11,841 nt of DNA from a bacterium (GTDB taxonomy: Bacteria > Bacillota > Clostridia > Oscillospirales > Acutalibacteraceae), in assembly GCA_020625635.1 (NCBI GenBank), contig JAHLBL010000034.1, positions 1 through 11,841 of the forward strand, in the 5' to 3' direction. Of the stretch, positions 1-8,300 are shown one piece after another (the stretch's first letter is position 1; each line of letters begins with the position of its first letter). A program made the position numbers and the translations under genes. A model generated the notes under the pieces. The model made no database searches, was not told where the DNA came from, and worked only from the letters and a program-made list of their open reading frames with translations.

Positions 1-243
1 CTTCTTTTTTGATGATTCAAGCTCAATAAGGCTTTCACCAATCAAATATAAATCATCAGCAGAATCAAAAGCAAATCTGATGATGTGGTCTTTTGCGATT
101 CCGTTTTCAATCAGATGATTGTAAAACAATGTATTAAGCAAATACGATTTTCCGCAACGTCGAACCCCAGTGATAACCTTAATCATACCGTTATGCTTTC
201 TGCTTATCATTTTATTCAAATAATAGTCACGTCTGATTTCCAT
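1..243 (-). CDS. P-loop ATPase, DUF4143-type family (N-terminal part, cut by window edge)
   Basis: The first 81 codons are visible, running leftward out of the window from an ATG at 243. The protein opens with a short basic segment (MEIRRDYYLNKMI), followed by a hydrophobic strand and a clear Walker A motif GVRRCGKS at residues 26-33 (catalytic Lys32, Ser33). This N-terminal layout, with the motif G-V-R-R-x-G-K-S near residue 30, is typical of the AAA ATPases that carry a C-terminal DUF4143 domain. These are common in several copies in gut Clostridia and Bacteroidales, and their cellular role is poorly defined. Walker B and the C-terminal domain lie outside the window. A weak ribosome-binding site (AGAAGG) sits about 7 nt upstream of the start. 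The gene is divergent from the helicase operon and has its own promoter flanked by paired palindromic repeats, so it is probably an independent unit and not part of the defence system. Confidence 0.8.
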   Translation of the reverse strand, partial: MEIRRDYYLNKMISRKHNGMIKVITGVRRCGKSYLLNTLFYNHLIENGIAKDHIIRFAFDSADDLYLIGESLIELESSKKK

Positions 244-252
244 AACTGCACC

Positions 253-296
253 TTCTAAAAGAGATTTTTGCAACTATTAACAGTTTTCTCTTTTAG
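253..296. repeat. 44-bp palindromic repeat, copy 1 (promoter-proximal)
   Basis: This unit begins TTCTAAAAGAGA and ends TCTCTTTTAG. The 10-bp arms CTAAAAGAGA (255-264) and TCTCTTTTAG (287-296) are perfect reverse complements around a 22-bp centre. It matches the copy at 327-370 at 40 of 44 positions; all four mismatches are in the centre and both arms are conserved. It overlaps the -10 box of the ATPase promoter and would be transcribed as the 5' leader of that gene. It could act as a DNA operator, an RNA hairpin, or both. Confidence 0.8.
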
Positions 297-323
297 AATA
301 GCAAATATACATTCAAAAGTCAA
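295..323 (-). promoter_or_regulatory. Promoter of the leftward ATPase gene
   Basis: On the minus strand there is a -35 hexamer TTGACT (plus-strand 318-323) and a -10 hexamer TATTCT (plus-strand 295-300), separated by exactly 17 bp. Transcription would start around 288, inside the repeat at 253-296, about 45 nt before the ATG. The -10 overlaps one palindromic repeat and the -35 lies 3 bp from the other, which suggests control by whatever binds these repeats. Confidence 0.65.
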
Positions 324-326
324 GAA

Positions 327-370
327 TTCTAAAAGAGATTTTTGTAACCTTTAACACTTTTCTCTTTTAG
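327..370. repeat. 44-bp palindromic repeat, copy 2 (upstream of -35)
   Basis: This is the second copy of the 44-bp palindrome, with identical 10-bp arms CTAAAAGAGA and TCTCTTTTAG. It begins 74 bp to the right of copy 1, in the same orientation. It ends 3 bp short of the -35 box of the leftward ATPase promoter, so the two copies bracket that promoter symmetrically. Conserved arms with a variable centre point to a dimeric binding site or a structured element, not a coding sequence. Confidence 0.8.
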
Positions 371-385
371 GAACAAAGAAAAAGC

Positions 386-413
386 TGATGTAATTTAAAT
401 ACGAACTACATCA
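386..413. repeat. Short inverted repeat TGATGTA / TACATCA
   Basis: Arms TGATGTA (386-392) and TACATCA (407-413) are perfect complements around a 14-bp AT-rich loop, followed by a run of A. The stem has little GC and there is no T-tract on the plus strand, so it is a poor terminator. It lies between the two divergent promoters and could be a protein-binding site. Its function is not determinable from sequence. Confidence 0.4.
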
Positions 414-475
414 TAAAAAACAAGATCCTTTTCTTTTGATTTGACGGAATAGTGAGTACGTTGTTTTATTGTTAT

Positions 476-531
476 CAACATTACGAAAGAAATAATGAGT
501 ATTATTTGTCACAATTCGAAGAATAATGTTG
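476..531. promoter_or_regulatory. Candidate operator: nested inverted repeats before the helicase operon promoter
   Basis: Two inverted repeats lie just upstream of the operon promoter. The inner one is AAATAAT (490-496), GAGT, ATTATTT (501-507). The outer one is CAACATTA (476-483) and TAATGTTG (524-531), whose right arm overlaps the -35 box TTGAAA at 529-534. Both pairs are perfect. AT-rich DNA generates such palindromes by chance fairly often, so a regulatory role is a hypothesis, but overlap of one arm with the -35 box is what a repressor site would show. Confidence 0.35.
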
Positions 532-557
532 AAAATATAGTTAATATGATATATAAT
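529..557 (+). promoter_or_regulatory. Predicted sigma-A promoter of the four-gene operon
   Basis: TTGAAA (529-534) is followed after exactly 17 bp by TATAAT (552-557), a perfect -10 hexamer. Transcription would start near 564, leaving a 5' leader of about 75 nt before the first gene at 640. No terminator or other strong promoter is seen between here and the end of the operon at 10610. Confidence 0.65.
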
Positions 558-639
558 TACAATGGATATTGTGTTATTTCTATTGTATTTATCTAATCGC
601 CGATTTGTGTGATTGTACTGGTATTGAAGGAGAAGAAAA

Positions 640-2196
640 ATGCCTTTAACGCATGTATGTGTTTGGGATTCAAAAATTGGATATCGACGCATTACGGTTG
701 AGGAAGCGGTAGAAATGTATCCTTATGGCGTATCTGCAAGGAGTGGACATTTTGTGTGCGAGCTATGTGCTCAAAATGTTCTTTTAACTGCACCTGGATT
801 AAACACTCAACACTTTAGACACGATCCATCATCACCTAACAAAGAGTGTGATGAAAGACAAGCAAGTTTTGATCCGACATATGGTCGAACAATTCGAAGT
901 ATGAATAGTCATACAATGCCGCTTCGTATAGAGTTAATGAACGGCGGATTTGAACTGCAATTAGGTTTTTTCTATCCTCCTGTAAATAACGCAAAATGTG
1001 ATTATATTAGGATTTCTTGTGACAACGGAGATAACGGGAATTATAGATACTCCTTTGATCGTATTGAAAAAGAAAAAACCACTTATTTAAGCGTAGGTTC
1101 AAAACCGAGCACAAAATATGAAATAGAGTATGATAATCCAAATGATCAATTGTTGAGGTTCTGGTCAAAGAAAGTAATCGGTGTAAGTCCGAGCGGAACT
1201 TTTTTTGATGCCAAAAGCGGGAAAATTCTTCAGTCTGGTGGTAAGGCGTCTTCAAATAACATCTATTATCTACTACGCCGTTCTCCAATTCATGGGTATC
1301 AAATACCAAAAGACATTGAAAAAACTGAAGTGACGCCAATCGGAAGTAATCCTTTTTCAACATGGTATTTATATAGAATTCATGTTAAACGGTTTTCGGA
1401 GTTGTCCGCGAAGTTTTTCTTGAAATACTCTATTTTCTTAACAGAAAGACCCACTCTGTTTTATCCGGTGTGGCCGCCATATATACAAGCTCCTTATTTC
1501 TTATATCATAACACATTTGATCTGTATTACTACCTTTGCGGCGATGACGCAGAGTTGAAATCTTTTCCTTCGACATCAAATGTATGCAATACTCAAGATG
1601 GGCGTTTATATAGACTTAATACTCAACTTAGAGAGCAATTAGTATCAATAGGTAAATCTGGAGCTTTAGGCTTTTCGTATTTAGTACGGCAACCTCTAAA
1701 TAAAACGAAATCTATTCCGGAAATAGAGATTAAGGACAATAGCGGAATGGTTTTAAATGATGAAACCTATCTAAAGATTCCTAAGCTAAAACTGATTACA
1801 ATTACAGCACAATTCGATGGAAAAGCTGTGGTTTTCTTCAAGGGAAAAGTAAACTATATCTACAAGATAAACGGCAACCAAACACTGATGATTGATGACC
1901 TGTCCTTGGGAACGGAAATCAAAATATATCAGGGTTGTGATTTCATCAGAAGAATTTGTTTTGAGAATAAAAGTTTAAAAAAGACCTTTATGATTTCGGA
2001 TGAGGTTCTTGTTAAAAGATTAGAATTGTGTTCTGGTGCTTTTGTACCAATTTCTCATAGTCTGGGTTCGATGGCTGAAAAGCTTTCAGATTATCCATTA
2101 ACAAGAAAATGGCTAAAGAAAGCGATACGGCGAGGAGAGATATCCCGTTCGGCATATAAACTTCTTTATAGCACAATCATACGAAACAATACCTGA
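640..2196 (+). CDS. Operon protein 1: unknown function, CoiA-like N-terminal zinc motif (DruB-position candidate)
   Basis: This 518-residue protein has no signal peptide or membrane segment and is probably cytoplasmic. The start is supported by AAGGAG at 627-632, 7 nt before the ATG. Near the N-terminus, C40-x2-C43 is followed by H58, the FRH motif ending at H61, and C70. This resembles the N-terminal zinc-binding module of CoiA-type competence proteins and related nuclease-associated proteins (CxxC...HFxH...C), but I see no clear nuclease motif after it. The middle (about 90-440) is rich in aromatic residues and predicted-looking beta strands. The C-terminal 50 residues are basic and helical. 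As first gene of an operon ending in a DruE-like helicase, it occupies the place of DruB in Druantia type I if druA is absent. That equivalence rests on order and size only. A role in recognising DNA or protein targets for the helicase is inference. Confidence 0.85.
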   Translation: MPLTHVCVWDSKIGYRRITVEEAVEMYPYGVSARSGHFVCELCAQNVLLTAPGLNTQHFRHDPSSPNKECDERQASFDPTYGRTIRSMNSHTMPLRIELMNGGFELQLGFFYPPVNNAKCDYIRISCDNGDNGNYRYSFDRIEKEKTTYLSVGSKPSTKYEIEYDNPNDQLLRFWSKKVIGVSPSGTFFDAKSGKILQSGGKASSNNIYYLLRRSPIHGYQIPKDIEKTEVTPIGSNPFSTWYLYRIHVKRFSELSAKFFLKYSIFLTERPTLFYPVWPPYIQAPYFLYHNTFDLYYYLCGDDAELKSFPSTSNVCNTQDGRLYRLNTQLREQLVSIGKSGALGFSYLVRQPLNKTKSIPEIEIKDNSGMVLNDETYLKIPKLKLITITAQFDGKAVVFFKGKVNYIYKINGNQTLMIDDLSLGTEIKIYQGCDFIRRICFENKSLKKTFMISDEVLVKRLELCSGAFVPISHSLGSMAEKLSDYPLTRKWLKKAIRRGEISRSAYKLLYSTIIRNNT

Positions 2197-2240
2197 ATTT
2201 AAAACATGAGATTAGTTTAGAGAATAGGAAGAGGATAAAA

Positions 2241-4331
2241 ATGGAAGAAATGCGTGTATCATTATGTAGAGTAAATCGTCCCGACAAAAACAGTGAGATA
2301 TGGTTGAAACGGTTAGCAGATGTAGTAGATGAGCAGATTGTCAAAGTGGAATTTGATGAAAGCAAAGAAAAAATCTTTGATAATCGTATGTTTATCTTTA
2401 GAAAAGATGGACCTAAAGAATCCGACTTTGTGGGACTGTGGAGATGGAATGAACGTCAAAACGAATCTGGTCAGTGGCGAGCTGACGCTACTTATATTGG
2501 AAATCAAGCTCCCATCGAGATATATGTATTCAATACGTTTACAGACGTTGAACAGTTAATTCAATCTTTGAGAGAAGGAGCGCAAATACCTGTATATTTG
2601 AGCAACAAAGTACTGTTTGCAGTTACTGAAGATGACCTAATCAAGGGAGTATTATGTGATTTGAGTAATTGTAATACTCAAAAAAATGACGTTGATATCA
2701 GTATAAAACTAAAAAATAATGTATTCTCTTTACCTTATTTTGAAATAAATATAACTGATACAATCAAATTAAGTCATAGAAGATTATTTTATTCTCGTAT
2801 TACTCTTGAGAATCCGTTAAAGCGTCTTCCTACATATTCTACAAATGATTTCATTAAGCAGATGTTTATTCAAAGATTGAATTGGCCTATCTTCAAAGCA
2901 GAAGGTATCAGTAAAAACGATTGGAGAAAGGTAATACATTTGCTGAGAGATGTTCTAAATGAATCTATGGTTCAACGGTTTTCAGATGAATTTTGTATAT
3001 CATATCAAGAAGCACAAGATCGCATAGATTCTTTTTTGCATACGGTCGAACAGCATATTGATGTCGAAGATGTGGATTCCGGGCTGATTGTCAAAATGCT
3101 GGAAAATCATAAAGGGCTTAAGGAATCCTGTGACAAGATAGCATATCAAAAATGGCTTGAAGAACATAATGCAGAAATCGCTGCCGAGCAAGCGGAAGTT
3201 GATGAAATACGAAAGAAAGGTAAAGTGGAAGTCGAGGAAGCTGAACAGCGTCTCTCGGCTGTGAACAATTCCATAGTTGAAGCTGAAAAAGAGCATGGTA
3301 ATATAACTTCCAAAATCTATCAAGCTGAAGCAAGATTAGAAGAGCTTCAAGTCGAAATCGACAGATATGAGGCATTAGGGAAAGACACTGTTACTGCTGT
3401 TCGCCAGAAAATAGCTGAATCTCAAAAAGATATAGCCGGTTTTATTGCTGATTTATCGATGTTCCTTCCCCAAGCTGGAAATACCATATCCGGATACCAA
3501 AGCAATAATTGGCAGTACATTTGTGCAATAAATAATGCTCCGTCAGATGATACCGAAGTCTCAGGAAACTGGAATGATGAAATGAATCTAATATCTCAGA
3601 ATTTATCATACTCTTTTGGTATAAGAACTGAGCTATGTGAAATGCTGTCCGCGTTTTTATACTCTTCATATATCAATCAGATGCCACTGTTGGTTATCGG
3701 TCCCGGTGGACAAGAAGTAACAGAGTGTTTGTCGTTTTCGTTGTTTGGCAAAGGTTCCGGCAGACTAATTATTGGTAAAGGTATAAACTATGATATTATC
3801 AAAATTTTGAACGACTGTGATGAAAAGATCGTATCAATCAATAATATGTTTGGAGAAGGTTGGAACGATGAGTTGCCTCAATTGATTGGAAAGAGTGATA
3901 AGCAAATTCTTTGGTTACATCCATATGCGGAAGATATGTTGATAGAACCCAAAGGACTTTACAACTATATGTTCCCTGTGTTTAGTGAAAACTTCATCGA
4001 AACGATTTCGGACATAGAGTGGTTGTCTGGTGCGCGTGCTGATGATTTTCTTTCGTTTACCGCAAAACGAAAACAACCGCTATCTATTACTTCGTTTAAA
4101 CAGTTGGGCATCAGTAAACTCTTGCTTAATCGTATTGAAGCAGTTCTGTCGGATGCAAAAGCAATAATGGATAATGCTAATCATAATAAGGATTTAGAAA
4201 TCTTATTTGGCTTGTTGCCATTGTCAGTACTTACCGGAAAAACAGAGGTTTTAAAAGAAACGATTGAAATAGAATCCGGCATTTCTGGATATGTAAAAGA
4301 AATAGCTTCAAGTTATTACACAGAAGAATGA
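2241..4331 (+). CDS. Operon protein 2: coiled-coil protein with possible degenerate P-loop domain (DruC-position candidate)
   Basis: This 696-residue protein starts at an ATG preceded by a strong purine-rich site (AGGAAGAGGA, 2226-2235), 44 bp after the previous gene. The first 300 residues look beta-rich and are unassigned. Residues about 306-407 form a long, highly charged Glu/Lys/Ala-rich coiled coil. The following region has a hydrophobic strand leading into GPGGQEV (487-493), which resembles a Walker A loop lacking the GK[S/T] signature. A further strand at 556-559 (ILWL) sits where a Walker B might be, but is followed by H-P rather than D-E. The C-terminal domain thus looks like a P-loop NTPase fold that has lost catalysis, though this is a visual impression. 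Coiled coil plus ATPase-like domain suggests a scaffolding or clamp role beside the helicase. By position and size it could be a DruC counterpart, but I cannot confirm homology. It lies 1 bp before the next gene. Confidence 0.85.
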   Translation: MEEMRVSLCRVNRPDKNSEIWLKRLADVVDEQIVKVEFDESKEKIFDNRMFIFRKDGPKESDFVGLWRWNERQNESGQWRADATYIGNQAPIEIYVFNTFTDVEQLIQSLREGAQIPVYLSNKVLFAVTEDDLIKGVLCDLSNCNTQKNDVDISIKLKNNVFSLPYFEINITDTIKLSHRRLFYSRITLENPLKRLPTYSTNDFIKQMFIQRLNWPIFKAEGISKNDWRKVIHLLRDVLNESMVQRFSDEFCISYQEAQDRIDSFLHTVEQHIDVEDVDSGLIVKMLENHKGLKESCDKIAYQKWLEEHNAEIAAEQAEVDEIRKKGKVEVEEAEQRLSAVNNSIVEAEKEHGNITSKIYQAEARLEELQVEIDRYEALGKDTVTAVRQKIAESQKDIAGFIADLSMFLPQAGNTISGYQSNNWQYICAINNAPSDDTEVSGNWNDEMNLISQNLSYSFGIRTELCEMLSAFLYSSYINQMPLLVIGPGGQEVTECLSFSLFGKGSGRLIIGKGINYDIIKILNDCDEKIVSINNMFGEGWNDELPQLIGKSDKQILWLHPYAEDMLIEPKGLYNYMFPVFSENFIETISDIEWLSGARADDFLSFTAKRKQPLSITSFKQLGISKLLLNRIEAVLSDAKAIMDNANHNKDLEILFGLLPLSVLTGKTEVLKETIEIESGISGYVKEIASSYYTEE

Positions 4332-4332
4332 A

Positions 4333-5352
4333 ATGAAGAATCGATTATTAGAATCTATTGGCAAACAATTAAATATATCTATAAATAATGTGGACTCTAT
4401 CTGCCAAATCGTTTATAGTGTAGCAGGTCAAATGGCTCTCGCATCATTATGGGATCAAAACGAGGAACATGACAAGGTGTCTGTTAAGCATTTCAAGCAT
4501 AGGATTGTAAAAATCATTGATGCGTATACAGATTTATTCCCTGAAATCTATGCTTTATTCCCGGATGATAAAACAGCTTTAGTTGAAGAAATATATTCAG
4601 TTTATCTTCATAACGGCTTTTTATACCATTCAGCTAACTGTGTCTCCCCGGCGGCTTTGTCTGAAGCAGTAAGCGATAATATCTGCCTAGTAAGAGGAGC
4701 TTCTCCCGATGCAAAACTATTCATGAGTGGATTGGGATTTTACTCAACAACTAAACACTCTTCCGATAGATCTGTTGCTAATCTGTTTGGGTTACAAGAA
4801 CAAAGTGTTGAAAACTATCTTGACGAGATATTAAGCTTTGATGATTGGAAAGAAATTGCTTGGCCTGAAAATACGGAGTTTTTGCGACTGGATCCGCCAT
4901 TCACTATAAGCTATTGGCAACAGAAACCCAATTATGACGATCGCATCTCTTTAGCAAGATTTGGAGAACCAAATAAGATATACTCTTTTTATCGCTTTCA
5001 AGATGGAGTGTTCCAACATAAATCAATCCCGGAGTGGCGTATAAAGGACTACTTTACCAATGAAATAGCATATGGAGGATATCGCAGAATAGCGGTTGCA
5101 CTTTTGATGCGCTATGGAACATTACCGAAAATAAAAGCAAAAGATACAGGAAGTATGATGGAGATCAGGGTTGGATACCGCCTCCCGTTGTCTGAAGAAT
5201 ACTTCTTTAGGCTTTATAGTTGGCCAACAAGATATGATTTTGCACCTAAAGAGGAACCGATGTTTATCCGAAAAATGTCAAAGCAGTTTTATCCTGTTTT
5301 CAAAAAAGAACTGAGTTCCATGGGATATCAATTCGTGGAGGAATTATTATGA
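4333..5352 (+). CDS. Operon protein 3: unknown function (DruD-position candidate)
   Basis: This 339-residue soluble protein starts 1 bp after the preceding stop codon. Its own ribosome-binding site is weak (AGAAG), which argues for translational coupling. The N-terminal 95 residues look helical. They are followed by LYHSANC (97-103) and LVRGA (119-123), then a mixed region with W-, Y- and F-rich stretches. The C-terminal 100 residues contain a basic segment (YGGYRR) and a charged helical end. I recognise no catalytic motif and no transmembrane segment. Its last codons overlap the helicase start in an ATGA arrangement (5349-5352), so the two proteins are probably made in linked amounts and may interact. 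Size and position immediately before the giant helicase match DruD of Druantia type I, but this is a positional argument, not a homology result. Confidence 0.85.
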   Translation: MKNRLLESIGKQLNISINNVDSICQIVYSVAGQMALASLWDQNEEHDKVSVKHFKHRIVKIIDAYTDLFPEIYALFPDDKTALVEEIYSVYLHNGFLYHSANCVSPAALSEAVSDNICLVRGASPDAKLFMSGLGFYSTTKHSSDRSVANLFGLQEQSVENYLDEILSFDDWKEIAWPENTEFLRLDPPFTISYWQQKPNYDDRISLARFGEPNKIYSFYRFQDGVFQHKSIPEWRIKDYFTNEIAYGGYRRIAVALLMRYGTLPKIKAKDTGSMMEIRVGYRLPLSEEYFFRLYSWPTRYDFAPKEEPMFIRKMSKQFYPVFKKELSSMGYQFVEELL

Positions 5353-8300
5353 CAAACGGCGCAAATGGAGTTCATTTACAATTACGTAAAGCTCTTGAAA
5401 ACTATATAAAATCGCAGTATTTTGGAAAATCTCCAGTACTTCTTTCTGCCACACAGGATAAACTACATCAAGAAGGTGTTCTTTACCAAAAACCATATAT
5501 CGAGTCTTCGCCTGCTTATAAAAGCAAACAGAATGGCATCCAATTATCATCGGTATTGCCTGAATGGATGAAAGAGTATTTCACAGCATTGTCTGACGCA
5601 AAGTTAGGGGTACATCCTGCTCCGTTTTGTCATCAGATCGCGGCATTGGAAGCGGCCTATCAGGGAAAAGACTTATTTGTATCAACCGGTACCGGTTCAG
5701 GTAAAACAGAGTGTTTTATGTGGCCTTTGATGGCAAAACTTGCAGATGAAGCTATGAATTATCCTGAAAGCTGGGCGTTGCGCGGCGTCAGAACAATTAT
5801 AATGTATCCAATGAACGCATTGGTTTCTGATCAAATCAGCCGTTTGCGAAGATTGATTGGGGATCCCGAACACCATTTTGTTAGTGCTTTTCGTTCCGTA
5901 TGCGGTTATCATAGCCGTCGTCCTCAGTTTGGTATGTATACTGGAAGGACTCCTTACGCAGGAAAAGAGCCCAGAAAAAATGATGACCTTGCTTTAGCAG
6001 ATAAGTATAATAGAATGCTTAATCCAGACTCTGAAGAAGATAGGGAGTTTTTGAAGAAGCTGACTAAAGACGGCAAGCTGCCAGCAAAAGAAGATTATGA
6101 TAGCTTTCTTGAAAAACTACTTATAAGCAAACATATTCCGAACGATGAAGATGCGGAATTGGTAACGCGCTTTGAGATGCAACAATTCTGTCCAGATATC
6201 TTAATTACGAACTATTCTATGCTGGAATATATGTTGCTTCGTCCGAGAGAGAAAAAGATATGGGAAGATACCAAAGAATGGCTAGATAAGAATCCCGACA
6301 ATAAAATTCTGTTTATCATCGATGAAGCACATATGTATCGAGGTTCTGCCGGTGGTGAAGTAGCTCTTTTGATACGTCGGCTGTTTCACCGCTTGGGTAT
6401 TGATCGGAATAGAGTTCAATTCATTCTGACAACTGCAAGTATGCCTGATAAAACGAAAGAAGATCGTGAAGCGGTAATGCGGTTTGCAAATGAATTAACT
6501 GCTTGTGATAATGCGCGTCAGTTCTGTTATTTAACAGGAGAAAAAGAGCAGATTGGCAGCGGCAGCGAATATGGTATTCCTATTGACAAATTCGAGTCTG
6601 CAGATCCTAAGGAGTTTGAAGGGGATAATCCCGACAGGCTGAATGCGCTAAATGAATTCTGGGGAGATATTACTAATTCACAAGCTCCTTTTTCAAAATC
6701 GGAAGAGGCATATCAGTGGCTATACAATCATTTGGTGGATTACAAACCTTTCTGTCTATTATTTGAATTATGCCGTGGAAAAGCGGTTTCATTGCAGGAA
6801 TTAGCAAAGGGTATTTTCCCGGATTGTTCTCTGGATGCTGCTCTTCATGCTGTTAGCGTATTATTAGCAATAGCGCCGTTAGCAAAAAACGACGAAGGAG
6901 TCGTATTGTTCCCGGCAAGAATGCATATGCTTTTTCGAGGAATAAAAGGAGTGTATGCATGTACTAATCCTGAATGCTCTCATTCACACACAGAAGGCGA
7001 ACTAACATTAGGAGAAATCTTTTTTGACGACGGAAGTCTAACGTGCAAAGAATGTGGAAGTGCGATTTATGAGTTGTATAACGACCGTCGTTGTGGTAGT
7101 TTATTCTTTCGAGGCTTTGTATTGAAAGATGATGTAGTATACAAACGGCGTACCTATCTTTGGCATCAACCCGGAATGATAAATGAAGGCGAAGTTTATG
7201 AGATTCATTTATTCATTCCATCTAATGAATATCGTCTTCCGGAAAAACAAGGAAAGAATAAGATATTACCATGTTATCTCGATGTAAAAAGTGGCTTTAT
7301 TGATTTTTCTGATGATTCTTTAGATGATAAGAAAGGAATCAGAAAGCTTTACTATAGTGATTACACAGCTAAAGCCCGTCCTGACATATTCACGTTTGCA
7401 ACTTGTCCCCATTGCCGCCATGAGTTAGCTAAAATGCAGTTAACCTCATTTAGCACGCGCGGCAATCAATCATTCTTCAACTTAATAAAAGCTCAGTTTC
7501 AAGCTCAACCAGCTGTACCGGATAAAACTGGAAAGCTAGATAGACTGCCTAATGAAGGAAGAAAGGTTTTATTATTCTCCGACAGTCGTCAAAGAGCTGC
7601 AAAACTAGCAAGAGATATGTCGGATGCTTCTGATTCGATGGCTGCCAGACAGCTTGCTGCTTTGGCTATCAATCGTATGGAACAACAAAACGCAGAGCAA
7701 TCTATGAATTATCTTTACGATTATTTTGCGATGGTAGCAGTTGAAAATCATGTACAGATTTTTCACGACAGTGAAACAGATAAACAGCGTAGCAGACTGA
7801 TTGAACATGGAATTCAAGCTAAAACTAATTATGCTCGGGCAAAGCGGAGAAGATTATCATATTCGCCGCGCTTTACAATAGATAATGCCCCTTCACAGAT
7901 GAAAGAGCAGCTACTTCAGTTTTATTGTGGAGGATATAATACTCTAATCGATTCCGCAATTAGTTGGATTGAACCTATCGATTCAGCAAAGTGGGATGCC
8001 TTGGATTCTTTGGATGAAGCCGGAATAGAGGTATCTGAAAAAGAATTCATGGAATTATTTAGCGCATGGATTATGTCTGTGTGTGATACGTCAGTAGTAT
8101 TAGGACATACTATACCAGATGTGATTCGTGAAAAAGTACGTCCGAACTATATCGGTTATGGGATTGAAAATAATTATGCTTTTCCAACTGTCATTCGTGA
8201 AATCATGGGATGGAGCAAGGATGACCCCGTTGTTGCACAGTGGAGCAGAATCCTGCGTGAGACCTTTATGGATGAATCTCCATCTTCTAACGGCAAATAT

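Noticed and set aside
253..370. CRISPR-like array from the two spaced repeats
   Set aside because: There are only two copies separated by 30 bp that contain a promoter, with long AT-rich palindromic arms and no cas genes nearby.
411..692. 93-codon open frame on the minus strand across the spacer and the start of operon gene 1
   Set aside because: It covers the predicted operon promoter and inverted repeats, is dominated by Asn/Ile/Tyr codons expected from random AT-rich DNA, and has no recognisable motif.
4621..4780. Possible ADP-ribosyltransferase signature (LYHSA, LVRGA, GFYST) in operon protein 3
   Set aside because: The H/R and ST elements are loosely placed and no E-x-E or second Tyr motif follows at a plausible distance, so the resemblance is too weak to name.
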